Of a stretch of 36,594 bases of DNA, positions 7,237-16,207 are shown piece after piece. The stretch is from an uncultured Pseudomonadota bacterium. Lineage in GTDB: Bacteria; Pseudomonadota; Alphaproteobacteria; RF32; CAG-239. A model generated the notes under the pieces. It did no database searches. It was given only the letters and a program-made list of their open reading frames with translations, and was not told the DNA's origin. The stretch covers positions 128,402 to 164,995 of the forward strand of contig CASFJK010000007.1 of NCBI GenBank assembly GCA_949295025.1, given 5' to 3'. Numbering within the stretch: the stretch's first letter is position 1; each line of letters opens with the position of its first letter. The position numbers and the translations under genes were made by a program.

Positions 7237-8727
7237 ATGGAAAAAAAATTTACCAAAGAACAAATTTCTCTTTATCTTGAAACAGAAGATCAGGAAATCA
7301 GAGAGGCTGCTTTCGGATATATTATCCGAGATTTTGTTAAAAATGATACAGCAATGTATCAAATGTCTGAAATTTTGCTATATCAAGAAAAAATTTCTGA
7401 AAACACAATGACGCAGATCATCCTCTCAATCGGGAAGGAGCTCACTGAAGAACAAGACATTCAACGTTTTATTCAAATGAGCTATTGGTTTTGCGAACAA
7501 GCATCTTACATCTGTAAAATTTTGGAACAAAACAAAAACCCCTATTTAAAGAAAAAAGGGCTTGAAATTTTGGCCAAATTGCCACAGCAAGCCTATATCT
7601 CCGATGCCTGTTTTTCTTACTTAATGGAACAGACCATTACAGGAAATAATGTTTGCCAAAAAATTCTGTTTGATATTGTCCAACATCATCCTCAAATGGG
7701 ACTGGAAGTTTTGTTAAAAATTGCTGAGCAAATAAACAAACAACAATCCATACCTATTTTGATGACTATCGTTGGTTTTAACTACAATACAAACAATTTG
7801 TTTTTGATTTTGCAATACATAGACAATTGTATTCGGGATCAATCTTGCGGGATAATAACATTAAAAACGTTCTTTATCCAAACAATAAAGCATTATAACA
7901 GTTATTCCAAAATGTCTCACAGTCAGTTTAATCTATTGGTAAATCTTTGTAATAAACTAAAAATAGATTATAGTGATTTGAAAGAAATAACAAAACAACT
8001 GTTTTCTCTTGCCAATAATGATAATCCGTTAATTCGAGAAAAGAAAATTGAACTTTTAAAACAAGTTGTAATTCTAACTAAAGACTACCAACTTGCCATA
8101 GACATACTTTTATCTTTCATCAATAAACCTATTTTAAAGAGAGTTATCGTGCTTTCTGCTTATATAATAGTGGAGCAAATTCGTAAGTATGAAGACCCAG
8201 AAAGTAGTATCTATGAAACATATAAAGATTTCATTTTACAATTTATAAAAAAACAAGGTTCTAATTTTGATAAAAGTGATTTTGAATATATTTATGGCAT
8301 TTTGAATTTGAATAAAAGTGATAAAAATTACCTTCAAACAGTTACAACCCAACTAGGTACAATTTGCCAAAAGACACCTATGCAGATTGATTGTTTGCTT
8401 CGCTACGTAACAATATATAATCAATATGCCTCAAATGTGCTCGAACTTATAAATTGGCAAACCTGCCCGATTGATGCCGCTGTTTTATATCACCTTGCAT
8501 TCAATTACAAAAATACCAAAAAAGATATTGATAGAAAAATCTATCTGGATATATTTTCCCAATTAGCTATCAGAACAACTCTTTCTTTGGATAAAGAAAT
8601 TTTGTTGAGCGAAATTTTAGCAAAGCTAAATTTCATGACCAAAAAGCAAATTGAATATCCTAATATTCAAAACAAAATCAATTGGTATAAGGAAAGACAA
8701 CAACTTTTAGCAAAACTCAATAGCTAA
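7237..8727 (+). CDS. large all-helical protein of unknown function
   Basis: I do not recognise this 496-residue protein. It has no signal peptide or membrane segment. Nearly the whole length looks alpha-helical, in successive hydrophobic/polar helix pairs of about 35-40 residues (for example 'LKKKGLEILAKLPQQ', 'PLIREKKIELLKQVVILTK', 'ILLSEILAKLNFMTKKQ'), as in HEAT- or armadillo-like solenoids. Such proteins usually act as binding scaffolds, but I cannot name a partner. It starts at an ATGGA after a purely A/T leader with no Shine-Dalgarno sequence. It stands alone, with a strong terminator after it. Asn, Lys, Ile and Gln are abundant, in line with the AT-rich composition. Confidence 0.75.
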   Translation: MEKKFTKEQISLYLETEDQEIREAAFGYIIRDFVKNDTAMYQMSEILLYQEKISENTMTQIILSIGKELTEEQDIQRFIQMSYWFCEQASYICKILEQNKNPYLKKKGLEILAKLPQQAYISDACFSYLMEQTITGNNVCQKILFDIVQHHPQMGLEVLLKIAEQINKQQSIPILMTIVGFNYNTNNLFLILQYIDNCIRDQSCGIITLKTFFIQTIKHYNSYSKMSHSQFNLLVNLCNKLKIDYSDLKEITKQLFSLANNDNPLIREKKIELLKQVVILTKDYQLAIDILLSFINKPILKRVIVLSAYIIVEQIRKYEDPESSIYETYKDFILQFIKKQGSNFDKSDFEYIYGILNLNKSDKNYLQTVTTQLGTICQKTPMQIDCLLRYVTIYNQYASNVLELINWQTCPIDAAVLYHLAFNYKNTKKDIDRKIYLDIFSQLAIRTTLSLDKEILLSEILAKLNFMTKKQIEYPNIQNKINWYKERQQLLAKLNS

Positions 8728-8740
8728 AAGTATACTCTAT

Positions 8741-8775
8741 AAAAAACGTTCAGTAAAAAAGCTGAACGTTTTTTT
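8741..8775. terminator. terminator of the helical-repeat gene
   Basis: CGTTCAG (8747-8753) and CTGAACG (8762-8768) form a stem extended by the flanking A and T runs (AAAAAA left, TTTTTTT right). Confidence 0.85.
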
Positions 8776-8951
8776 GTTTTTAAAGCATGCGTTCCCCGTA
8801 AGAAATATTTGAAGTTAGTTTTTTATATGAGAAAGATAATAAGATTTAAGGAAAATTGTGATGATAATAGTTTATACTTGGGAAATAATAAGAAACCAGA
8901 AAAAATTTGAAAGAGTTTACATATTAGTAAATGATTGAAAATTTTATTTGC

Positions 8952-8980
8952 AGTTTCTGTATTAGTTCCCAGTAGAAACT
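8952..8980 (-). terminator. possible weak terminator of the MacAB operon
   Basis: AGTTTCT (8952-8958) and AGAAACT (8974-8980) form a 7-bp stem directly after the permease stop codon on the minus strand. The downstream tract is AT-rich but not a clean T run, so termination here is uncertain. The rest of 8776-8983 holds nothing I can support. Confidence 0.35.
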
Positions 8981-8983
8981 ATT

Positions 8984-10213
8984 TTATTCATAACGGAGTG
9001 CATTGATAGGATTCAACAACGATGCTTTGTAGGCCGGATAAAGCCCAAAGAAAAGCCCAACAATACCCGAAAATGAAAATGGCAACAAAATATACATCAA
9101 TGTCGGCACCGCTTGAAAACTTGAAAATGTTGAAACTAAATAAACAGCAAGCATACCTAATATAATGCCAATCACGCCACCCAACAAAGAAAGCACCATA
9201 GCCTCTGTTAAAAATTGCAAACGAATATCCCAAGCCTTAGCGCCAATTGCCATACGAATACCAATTTCACGTGTTCTCTCGGTTACAGATACGAGCATAA
9301 TATTCATAATACCAATACCCCCGACAAGAAGAGAAATTCCGGCAATTGAACCTAAAAGGATAGTCATAACCTTGGTTGAATTTTCCATCATTTCCATCAT
9401 TTGCGTAAGATTTCTAATAATAAAATCATCTTCTTTATTGACACCTAAATTGTGGCGCTGACGCAAAAGCTCTCTGATTTCTTCTTGAGACGTATATGTG
9501 CTTTCAGCATCAACAGCTTGCAACATCACCATTTTTACTTGATCAGGAAACTGAATACCCATCACTTTTTTTTGCGCTGTTGTAATTGGAATAAAGATCA
9601 CATCATCTTGATCCATTCCCATTGTACTCTGCCCTCTTTCTGTCAACACACCAACAACTTGAAACGGAATCCCTTTAATACGAATAGTGCGCCCGAGAGG
9701 ATCAACATCACCAAAAAGTTCATTAACTACGGTTTGGCCTAAAATAGCTGTTTTGGTTGCATTTTTAATATCAGAAGAATTAAAATAGCGTCCATAAGCC
9801 AAATCCCATTCTTTAATTTGAAAATAGCGAATATCAGTTCCGGTCACACCTGTAGACCAGTTGGCATTACCATAAACAATTTGCGTTGTTTCTTCCAAAA
9901 CCGGTGCTGCCAGACGAATTTTTGCAATACGTTGCTGAATAGCATCACCATCAGCTTTTTTCATTGTGGGTTGAGAACCATGTCCACCTCTGGCACCGCT
10001 AGAAGTAGCTACACCGGAACGAATAATCATAATATTGGAACCAATGCTTTGCATATCTTTTTTTATAGAGATTTGTGCACCATGACCAATAGCCAACATC
10101 ACAATCACAGCAGCTACACCGATAATGATACCTAAGCTTGTCAAAATTGAACGCATTTTATTTGCCTTAATGGCACGAATGGCAATGCTAAAAATGGTTT
10201 TAAGTTGAATCAT
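8984..10213 (-). CDS. macB: MacB-type ABC transporter permease (FtsX/MacB_PCD family)
   Basis: This is the inner-membrane permease of a MacAB-type exporter. The first membrane helix follows 'AIRAIKANKMRSILTSLGIIIGVAAVIVMLAIG'-like sequence at residues 12-44, with the typical 'LTSLGIIIGVAAVI' core. A periplasmic core domain of about 220 residues comes next. Three C-terminal helices carry the FtsX signature 'ERTREIGIRMAIGA'. In E. coli MacB the ATPase and permease are one chain; here they are separate genes, as in many bacteria. Three tandem ATGs overlap the ATPase stop codon. The third (10213) lies seven bases after GGAG and is preferred; 10216 and 10219 are possible. The substrate cannot be read from sequence. 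Confidence 0.9.
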   Translation of the reverse strand: MIQLKTIFSIAIRAIKANKMRSILTSLGIIIGVAAVIVMLAIGHGAQISIKKDMQSIGSNIMIIRSGVATSSGARGGHGSQPTMKKADGDAIQQRIAKIRLAAPVLEETTQIVYGNANWSTGVTGTDIRYFQIKEWDLAYGRYFNSSDIKNATKTAILGQTVVNELFGDVDPLGRTIRIKGIPFQVVGVLTERGQSTMGMDQDDVIFIPITTAQKKVMGIQFPDQVKMVMLQAVDAESTYTSQEEIRELLRQRHNLGVNKEDDFIIRNLTQMMEMMENSTKVMTILLGSIAGISLLVGGIGIMNIMLVSVTERTREIGIRMAIGAKAWDIRLQFLTEAMVLSLLGGVIGIILGMLAVYLVSTFSSFQAVPTLMYILLPFSFSGIVGLFFGLYPAYKASLLNPINALRYE

Positions 10214-10215
10214 CA

Positions 10216-10941
10216 TCATTCTCCGGCAAATAAATCTTTTTGAACGTGTTTTTTCTTTTTGACTTTTTCATCAGAATGAATCTCACCATCAACGATTTTA
10301 ATAATTCTATCTGCAAAAAGAGCAATATCTTCCTCGTGTGTGACCAAAATGATTGTTCGCCCCATTTCTTTGTTGAGTTTAGTAAAAAGATCCATAATTT
10401 CCACACTCATCTTAGTATCAAGATTTCCGGTAGGTTCATCAGCAAAAATAATTGGCGCATCATTAACAATAGCACGAGCAATTGCCACACGTTGTTGCTG
10501 TCCGCCCGAAAGTTGATTAGGCATATGATGCATACGCTCTTTTAAGCCAACTCTCTTTAAAGCCATTTGCGCACGCTCTTGACGTTCTTCTTCCGGAACA
10601 CCCGCATAAACCATAGGAAGCTCAACATTTTCAATTGCGGTTGTTCTCGATAAAAGATTAAATCCCTGAAATACGAAACCAATTTTTTTATTACGAATTT
10701 CTGCTAACTGATCGTTAGTCATCTTCTCCACATTAACACCATCCAGAACATATTTTCCGGACGTTGGTTTATCTAAACATCCCAAAATATTCATTAAGGT
10801 TGATTTTCCCGAACCGGATGGTCCCATAATTGCCACAAACTCCCCTTGATTAATTTCCAAAGAAATACCTTTAAGGATTTTAAGATTAAATCCGTCCAGA
10901 GGATAAGATTTGACAATATTTTTAAGTTCAATCAACGGCAT
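10216..10941 (-). CDS. MacB-type ABC transporter ATP-binding protein (LolD/MacB family)
   Basis: This 241-residue ATPase drives the adjacent permease. It contains Walker [10 protein letters not shown] (residues 40-48), the Q-loop '[10 protein letters not shown]', the signature [14 protein letters not shown], Walker B '[12 protein letters not shown]' and the switch 'LVTHEED'. The 'TGNLD' ending and the opening 'LKNIVKSY' are typical of the LolD/MacB/FtsE subfamily. Its ATG overlaps the stop codon of the adaptor gene (TAATG at 10943-10939), and its own stop overlaps the permease starts. The three genes are therefore translationally coupled. A short Lys-rich tail ([13 protein letters not shown]) follows the ATPase fold. 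Confidence 0.93.
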   Translation of the reverse strand: MPLIELKNIVKSYPLDGFNLKILKGISLEINQGEFVAIMGPSGSGKSTLMNILGCLDKPTSGKYVLDGVNVEKMTNDQLAEIRNKKIGFVFQGFNLLSRTTAIENVELPMVYAGVPEEERQERAQMALKRVGLKERMHHMPNQLSGGQQQRVAIARAIVNDAPIIFADEPTGNLDTKMSVEIMDLFTKLNKEMGRTIILVTHEEDIALFADRIIKIVDGEIHSDEKVKKKKHVQKDLFAGE

Positions 10942-12104
10942 TATCTTGGCATCCTCAATTTTGCTTGACGAGCAATTTCAGCTACTTTTTTGTTTTCTAA
11001 AATCACTTCATCTCCCTCAAAAATATCTTCAGAAGAAATTTCGGTATGATTTTCATCACTTACTCCGGTTTTAATAACAATACGCATTGGATGCCCTTTG
11101 CGTAAGACCCAAATTCCTTTATCTTTATAACGTTTTGGAGAACCGCCGTTTTCATCAGTCATATAAAAACGCAAAGCTTTGTTTGAAACAAGGAACACAT
11201 TTTCTTTGTTTGAAGTGATAATTTCAACATTAGCTGTCATGCCGGGTTTGAGTTTCAAATCTTTGTTATCAATTTCTATAATCACTTCATAGGTCACAAC
11301 ATTTGAAGTTGTAATTGCTTGGTTACGCACTTGCGTTACAACGCCATGGAAAACCTCATCAGGATAGCTATCAACGCTAAAATCAACTTTCTGACCATCT
11401 TTAACCTTGGCAATATCGGCTTCCACGACAGAGGCTTCTATCTGCATTTTGGTTAAATCTTCGGCAACGGTCACAAGTGTTGGTGTTTGGAAGCTTGCGG
11501 CAACGGTTTGTCCGACCTCCACTTCCTTAGAAACCACGATTCCATCAACCGGAGAAACAATTTTGGTATAATTCAAATCTATGAGTGCAGAATTTAGAGC
11601 AGCTTCGGCTTGTTTGACTTGTGCTTCTTGCAAAGCAAGTTGAGCTACAGAGTTATCATAATCACGTTCAGCCGCTTCCAATTCAGCATCGGCAGAATAG
11701 CGTGATTTATTAAGCTTTTTGATACGAGAAAGATGTTTTTTATAGTAAGTAATATCATTTTTCACCACATTAACTTGAGCTTTGGCAATATCCAAGGCTG
11801 CTTGCTTTTGAGCAACAGTTGCCTCAAACAAAGCCGGATCAATCTGTGCCAAAATCTGATTTTTGGTCACTTGAGAATTATAATCAACATAAATTTCAGA
11901 AATGGTACCTGAAACCTGTGTACCGATATTTATGGTCGAAATTGGATTAATAATTCCTGACGCAGTAACCTTCTCAATAATATTTCCTTTAGAAAGTTTT
12001 TGCGTAATATATTCATTTGCATTCTTTTGTGGTGCAAAGAAAACGAATCCGACTCCAATGAGTGCACAGCAGATAACACCATATTTCATATATTTATGCA
12101 TCAT
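10941..12104 (-). CDS. macA: MacA-type periplasmic adaptor (HlyD/RND membrane fusion family)
   Basis: This adaptor links the inner-membrane MacB permease to an outer-membrane TolC-type channel. An N-terminal membrane anchor (residues about 6-24) is followed by the lipoyl half-motif 'TVNIGTQVSGTI'-like segment (here STINIGTQVSGTISEIYVD). A long coiled-coil hairpin (about 95-185) comes next, then the second lipoyl half 'YTKIVSPVDGIVVSKEVEVGQ' and the beta-barrel domain ending 'LKPGMTANVEI'. The ATG at 12104 is chosen because AAAGG lies about eight bases upstream; a second ATG follows at once, and the upstream open frame has no ribosome site. No outer-membrane partner is encoded in the window. 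Confidence 0.9.
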   Translation of the reverse strand: MMHKYMKYGVICCALIGVGFVFFAPQKNANEYITQKLSKGNIIEKVTASGIINPISTINIGTQVSGTISEIYVDYNSQVTKNQILAQIDPALFEATVAQKQAALDIAKAQVNVVKNDITYYKKHLSRIKKLNKSRYSADAELEAAERDYDNSVAQLALQEAQVKQAEAALNSALIDLNYTKIVSPVDGIVVSKEVEVGQTVAASFQTPTLVTVAEDLTKMQIEASVVEADIAKVKDGQKVDFSVDSYPDEVFHGVVTQVRNQAITTSNVVTYEVIIEIDNKDLKLKPGMTANVEIITSNKENVFLVSNKALRFYMTDENGGSPKRYKDKGIWVLRKGHPMRIVIKTGVSDENHTEISSEDIFEGDEVILENKKVAEIARQAKLRMPR

Positions 12105-12302
12105 TTCACAACCTTTACTATAAAAAAACATCAATTTTGTTTTTAAAATAAGCAAATTTATTTAAAAATCTATAAAATTCTTGTCACACAGATTTTTTTT
12201 GTCTATATTAAAAAACTATAAAAATAAGTATCTGTATATTATTTAACGCAAGGATGAAGGTAAAAGTTCAAACTTGCAAGTATTAACATAAAAAATTTTA
12301 AT

Positions 12303-12554
12303 ATGGAAACACAAGTATCTCCTATTGTAAAGAAGAACATCTTTTTGAGAAAAGTCAAAACAGCCGTTGAACATGAAGAAAAGATTGAAGCAATCGACAT
12401 GAATCGACTGAAAAACATTTTCAACAAAAAGAAATTCAAAGGCATTGAGAAATGCTGTTACGAGGTTGTTATAGCTTTTGGAGAGAGTAACACCCCAGAA
12501 TTAAAAGAACTAGCAATTGAGTTTAATGCGATATTAAACAACTTTTGCAGATAA
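12303..12554 (+). CDS. small charged protein of unknown function
   Basis: I do not recognise this 83-residue protein. It is helical and Lys/Glu-rich, with no signal peptide and three Cys residues in the second half (KCCYEVV and the final CR). It starts at ATGGA after a purely A/T leader without a Shine-Dalgarno sequence. The leader includes the palindrome ACTTGCAAGT (12272-12281). The next gene begins 29 bases after its stop codon on the same strand, so the two are probably cotranscribed. Confidence 0.6.
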   Translation: METQVSPIVKKNIFLRKVKTAVEHEEKIEAIDMNRLKNIFNKKKFKGIEKCCYEVVIAFGESNTPELKELAIEFNAILNNFCR

Positions 12555-12583
12555 ATTTTTTGTTAATAAAAAAAATATCAAAA

Positions 12584-13378
12584 ATGGAAAAAAAGAAATT
12601 TTTTGAACAAATCGCAACATTGCCGTTGCTGGAAAAAATTGAAAAAGTAAAAAATGAAAGTTCCATTTCCGCTGAAGAAGCTGAAACCATCATTACCAGT
12701 TTCATCAGCCGAGATAAAGATCTTTCTTTAGATGAGAAAAAAGAACTCATCCGCAAGAATTTTCCAGAGACTGGTAGTAAACTTTGGTTGAAAGTCGTTG
12801 AAACCGCACGAAAAAAGCCGCGCAATCTGACAAACAAGCTCCATCTGAAAGATTATATTACGCAAAATATATCGTCAGCAGAGCTGCAAAGCAACGTCGG
12901 AAGAAAGAAAAAAGAAAGCAACATCAAGGTACTTAATACCCTAACTGCTTTTTTAACGGAAAAACGCCGTTTGAACGAATTTGTAGACAAAGAAGACTGC
13001 GCCATAATCCAGCAATTCTTTAAAACTGAATTGTATGCTGACTATCGCGATCAGTTAAATGGCCTAATTATCGTTTCTTTCCGCTTCAGGAAACAAATGA
13101 TAAAACAATTTGCAAGCGACTATGTTGCCGAACTTCTTGAAAACGGAATTGTGGATACTGTTTTGTTGTTGGAACTTGTAAGAGGTGGATACATTTCTGT
13201 AGAAGTTATGACCCTTTTGCATCGTTATCCTGATGTTATCTCTAACAACATTGCTTTAGCACAAGAAATTGTACGAGAAATAAGCAAACTCGCAGAAGGA
13301 AAAATTTCTAAAGAGGAAAAAATTATGTTGGCAAGACTCATTGGCATGTACAATGAAATGATTGCCAACAAAAAATAA
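12584..13378 (+). CDS. helical cytoplasmic protein of unknown function
   Basis: A 264-residue protein that I cannot assign. It is predicted helical and highly charged, with no membrane segment or signal peptide. The N-terminal part contains 'ISAEEAETIITSFISRDKDLSLDEKKELIRKNFPE', which looks like two short helix-loop-helix units. The C-terminal half has regularly spaced hydrophobic helices ('VDTVLLLELVRGGYISVEVMTLLHRYPDV') reminiscent of a helical repeat. The ATG at 12584 is preferred over in-frame codons upstream because it yields ATGGA with an A/T leader, like its neighbours. It follows the 12303 gene by 29 bases and ends at a double hairpin. Confidence 0.7.
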   Translation: MEKKKFFEQIATLPLLEKIEKVKNESSISAEEAETIITSFISRDKDLSLDEKKELIRKNFPETGSKLWLKVVETARKKPRNLTNKLHLKDYITQNISSAELQSNVGRKKKESNIKVLNTLTAFLTEKRRLNEFVDKEDCAIIQQFFKTELYADYRDQLNGLIIVSFRFRKQMIKQFASDYVAELLENGIVDTVLLLELVRGGYISVEVMTLLHRYPDVISNNIALAQEIVREISKLAEGKISKEEKIMLARLIGMYNEMIANKK

Positions 13379-13402
13379 CTTTTTTTCATTTGCAAATTTT
13401 GG

Positions 13403-13440
13403 AAGGGGCGTCCTCGTGAGAAGGCGCTCTTTTTTTTTAT
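13403..13440 (+). terminator. terminator of the 12303-13378 unit
   Basis: A GC-rich hairpin built from GGGGCGTCCT and AGGCGCTC, with one bulge and one G-U pair, is followed by a long T run. Confidence 0.75.
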
Positions 13441-13480
13441 AAAAAAACGGATCCGGTTTCACAACCAAATCCGTTTTAGA
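13441..13480. terminator. second hairpin, likely terminator for the convergent minus-strand gene
   Basis: AAAACGGAT (13444-13452) pairs with ATCCGTTTT (13469-13477), and inside it GGTT (13455-13458) pairs with AACC (13463-13466). Runs of A on the left give a T run on the minus strand, so it suits the gene ending at 13511. Confidence 0.65.
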
Positions 13481-13510
13481 TGAGTGAACAGAATCAAAAG
13501 CAAAAAAAGA

Positions 13511-13897
13511 CTATATCAACCGAAAACGGAACCCGAGACCTCCATCGCACATTGCTATTTTACCGCCAACAAGCTGACCATCGACGCAAAGCTCCATTTT
13601 GTGCGCAACATCTCTAAAGTTCAATTCTCTATAGCTCAATTTTCCATTCCAAATTTCCACTTTTGACTTTTGAGGTATAAAGCAAGCATAATCAATCTGC
13701 TGCTTTCCTTTTGACATCAATTTCATCACTACCAGAGGATAATAAGCCAACTCCCGTTCATAACATTCTGCAAAAAAAACTTTGCCCAGATTATATTTTT
13801 CGGTTAAGTTTGGACATTCCTCTAAAATAAGCTTCTTGAAATCGTTTGGTGTCAAAACGACCTCGTGTTTTCCTGAAAAAAACTTCTTTATGTCCAT
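13511..13897 (-). CDS. small protein of unknown function
   Basis: A 128-residue protein I do not recognise. It has no signal peptide or membrane helix. The second half looks like beta strands and turns ('QIDYACFIPQKSKVEIWNGKLSYRELNF', then 'VDGQLVGGKIAMCDGGLGFRFRLI'), and the first half like two helices. The start codon reads TTATGGA after an A/T leader with no Shine-Dalgarno sequence, as in several neighbours. It faces the 12584 gene across a double terminator. The 224 bases upstream (13898-14121) are very AT-rich and hold the divergent promoters; I see no gene there. Confidence 0.6.
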   Translation of the reverse strand: MDIKKFFSGKHEVVLTPNDFKKLILEECPNLTEKYNLGKVFFAECYERELAYYPLVVMKLMSKGKQQIDYACFIPQKSKVEIWNGKLSYRELNFRDVAHKMELCVDGQLVGGKIAMCDGGLGFRFRLI

Positions 13898-14121
13898 AAC
13901 AATTAAGATTTAATAATTAAACAATATATACGAAAAGAAGCCACCAACATACTCCTAAAGAAAAAAGAGTCAAGAATTTTTGTCAATACATTGATAAAGA
14001 ACAACTTTATTTTTCCATACCGATTTATTAAGATATGGTTAAAATTTAACTTTACATTTATGTCTTTTTGCCGCTAAATATGGCTTATCTTTTAGCATAA
14101 CAAACAACGAAGATTCACAAA

Positions 14122-14649
14122 ATGAAAATAGCAAAAAAAATCTTATTTATCAGTATGATGAGCTTAGCGCTCAATGCCTGCCAACAAACACCGAAACCAA
14201 CTATTGTTCCGGCTGTTGAAGCCCCAAAATCATCTTTGCACCGCATGAATATTATTGGCGAAGTTGAACCAATTTATTTTCCACCAATGAAGACTCCGAT
14301 TGCCGCTCGCATTGATACCGGAGCCGAACAATCCGCAATTGATGCAGATAATATCAAATATTTTGAACGAGACGGAGAAAAATGGGTTTCTTTTGATGTT
14401 ATCAACCGAGAAAATGGAGAAAAACAAAATTTCAAAAAGAAACTTATCCGTCACACTTATATCAAACGCATTCATGTTACAGAAAAAAGACCTGTTGTTG
14501 AAATGAATGTCAAGTTTGGAGCAGAATTATTCAAAGCAAACTTTTCTTTAGCAAAACGCGACAAATTTGAATATCAAGCTCTCATCGGACGCAACATTTT
14601 AACTGGTCGCGCCATTGTTGACACTTCTGTTTCCAATACTTTACACTAA
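14122..14649 (+). CDS. retropepsin-like aspartic protease lipoprotein (PF05618-type)
   Basis: A 175-residue lipoprotein with signal peptide and lipobox LNAC (Cys at residue 20). The mature domain matches the family formerly called ATP-dependent zinc protease and now considered retropepsin-like. It has 'AARIDTGAEQSAIDA' with the putative catalytic D65-T-G, and a C-terminal 'ALIGRNILTGRAIVD' flap-like segment. Related proteins are encoded beside RimK-type ligases, as here, and are thought to act on the ligase product or its target. The lipobox places it in the envelope. Asp at +2 is absent (Gln follows the Cys), so outer-membrane sorting is plausible. The start has only a weak ribosome site. 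The next gene begins 15 bases downstream. Confidence 0.87.
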   Translation: MKIAKKILFISMMSLALNACQQTPKPTIVPAVEAPKSSLHRMNIIGEVEPIYFPPMKTPIAARIDTGAEQSAIDADNIKYFERDGEKWVSFDVINRENGEKQNFKKKLIRHTYIKRIHVTEKRPVVEMNVKFGAELFKANFSLAKRDKFEYQALIGRNILTGRAIVDTSVSNTLH

Positions 14650-14664
14650 TATAGAGAAAAAAAT

Positions 14665-16206
14665 ATGTTCAAAAAAATTTTTACAGTTCGCCGTGTTTTA
14701 ACATTTTTGTTAATTATATCCACGATTTTTGCTGGATACAGTATTTATTATAAAATCAAATACTGGGGTTTTAGTTTCTCTCCAAAACAAGTATCTGATG
14801 TTTGGACAATTGAAGCTCATGTTAGTTTCAAACCCACCGGTGAGCCGATAAAAGTTTCTTTAACCACACCTTCTCAAAGCAATAATTTCAAAATTTTAGA
14901 ACAAGATGTTGTTGCCGAAGGATATAATATTAAAAAGATTAAAGATGATACAAACAAAATAGTTTTAACATCTCCGGCAAACAAAGAAGGCATGCAAAAC
15001 ATATATTATCGTGTTATGCTGTTTGATAATATTGATGCCAAAGGCAAAATTAAAGACAAAATGCCCCAAGCTCCGGCACAACCGTTTTTTGATGACCAAA
15101 CCATGGCCACTGCTAAAGAAATCTTAAAATTAGCAAAAAAACAAGAAGGCGATGATGCTCAGCAAATTATCCGTTTGTTCAATCAAAAAACACCAGACGC
15201 TAACGTGTTGGCTTTTCTTCCGTTGAAAAAGAACACTAAAGATACCATTGATGCTGTCCGCAATTTGTTAGCCTTAAAAAACATTCCTTCACGCACGGCT
15301 CGCGGTGTCAAACTAGTTGAAGATCGTAAAGCCTTTTCTGCAGATTTGATGTTAGAAGCATACATCAATGGTAAATGGAGAACCTATAACGTTAAAGATG
15401 GCTCAATCGGCATCCCTGCCAATTTTATCCTCTTCCAAAGAGGTGGTGATTCTTTGCTTGATGTTGAAGGAGGCGAAGATTCTGTTGTTAAGTTTTCTGT
15501 CATCAAATCTGTCACTTCATCAATCAGTTTAGCAGGTAAAAGAGCTGATATTGCCAAACAAAAAAGCTGGTTTGACTATTCTATCTACAATCTGCCTGTT
15601 GCCGAACAAAATGTCTTAAAATGGTTAATGATATTCCCATTAGGTATTTTAATCACAGTTATGTTGCGCAACATTATTGGTATCAAAACCATGGGAACAT
15701 TTACACCTATGTTATTGGCTATGTCTTTAGTCAAAACCGGATTAATCCCCGGTTTGGTCAGCTTTGGCTTGATTATGGTCATTGGCTTGTCCATGCGTGC
15801 CCTGCTCTCAAAACTCAATTTGTTATTAGTTCCAAGAATTGCAGCTGTAGTCATTTTTGTAATTTTGATTATGCAAACCTTCACCATTTTGGGTTATCGT
15901 TTAAAGTTTGATATGATATCTACGGCTGCCTTTTTCCCAATTATCATCATGGCATGGATTATTGAACGTGCATCCATCACTTGGGAAGAAGACGGCGCCG
16001 TTAATGCTTGCGAAGAAATCATCAATAGCTTGCTGGCGGCATTGATTACATATTTTGTCATCAATAACGAGATGATAAGACACGTCATGTATGCCTTCAA
16101 TGAATTAAATCTGGTCATTTTGTTCATTGTTATGTTGCTTGGTACATACACGGGCTATCGTTTGACCGAGTTGAGAAGATTTTCTCCGATTGCCGAAAGG
16201 GATTAA
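14665..16206 (+). CDS. inactive transglutaminase fused to seven transmembrane helices
   Basis: A 513-residue inner-membrane protein. The first helix (about residues 11-29) is a membrane anchor. Residues 30-310 are periplasmic and include a transglutaminase-like fold around 'DTIDAVRNLLALKNIPSRTARGVKL', where the catalytic Cys position lacks a Cys. The C-terminal 190 residues hold about seven hydrophobic helices, starting 'LKWLMIFPLGILITVMLRNI' and containing the conserved 'GIKTMGTFTPMLLAMS'. This architecture is the 7TM_transglut family, whose members sit with a RimK-related ligase and a retropepsin-like protein. A scaffold or transport role for the ligase product is inference. It ends one base before the ligase start. 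Confidence 0.9.
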   Translation: MFKKIFTVRRVLTFLLIISTIFAGYSIYYKIKYWGFSFSPKQVSDVWTIEAHVSFKPTGEPIKVSLTTPSQSNNFKILEQDVVAEGYNIKKIKDDTNKIVLTSPANKEGMQNIYYRVMLFDNIDAKGKIKDKMPQAPAQPFFDDQTMATAKEILKLAKKQEGDDAQQIIRLFNQKTPDANVLAFLPLKKNTKDTIDAVRNLLALKNIPSRTARGVKLVEDRKAFSADLMLEAYINGKWRTYNVKDGSIGIPANFILFQRGGDSLLDVEGGEDSVVKFSVIKSVTSSISLAGKRADIAKQKSWFDYSIYNLPVAEQNVLKWLMIFPLGILITVMLRNIIGIKTMGTFTPMLLAMSLVKTGLIPGLVSFGLIMVIGLSMRALLSKLNLLLVPRIAAVVIFVILIMQTFTILGYRLKFDMISTAAFFPIIIMAWIIERASITWEEDGAVNACEEIINSLLAALITYFVINNEMIRHVMYAFNELNLVILFIVMLLGTYTGYRLTELRRFSPIAERD

Positions 16207-16207
16207 A

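Noticed and set aside
8861-8938. A 25-codon ORF with AAGGA eight bases upstream, in the gap before the MacAB operon end
   Set aside because: Too short to judge, no recognisable sequence, no clear promoter or terminator. It may be a chance ORF.
16190-16207. Upstream TTG start for the ATP-grasp ligase
   Set aside because: It overlaps the previous gene. The ATG at 16208 has a proper AGGGA site.
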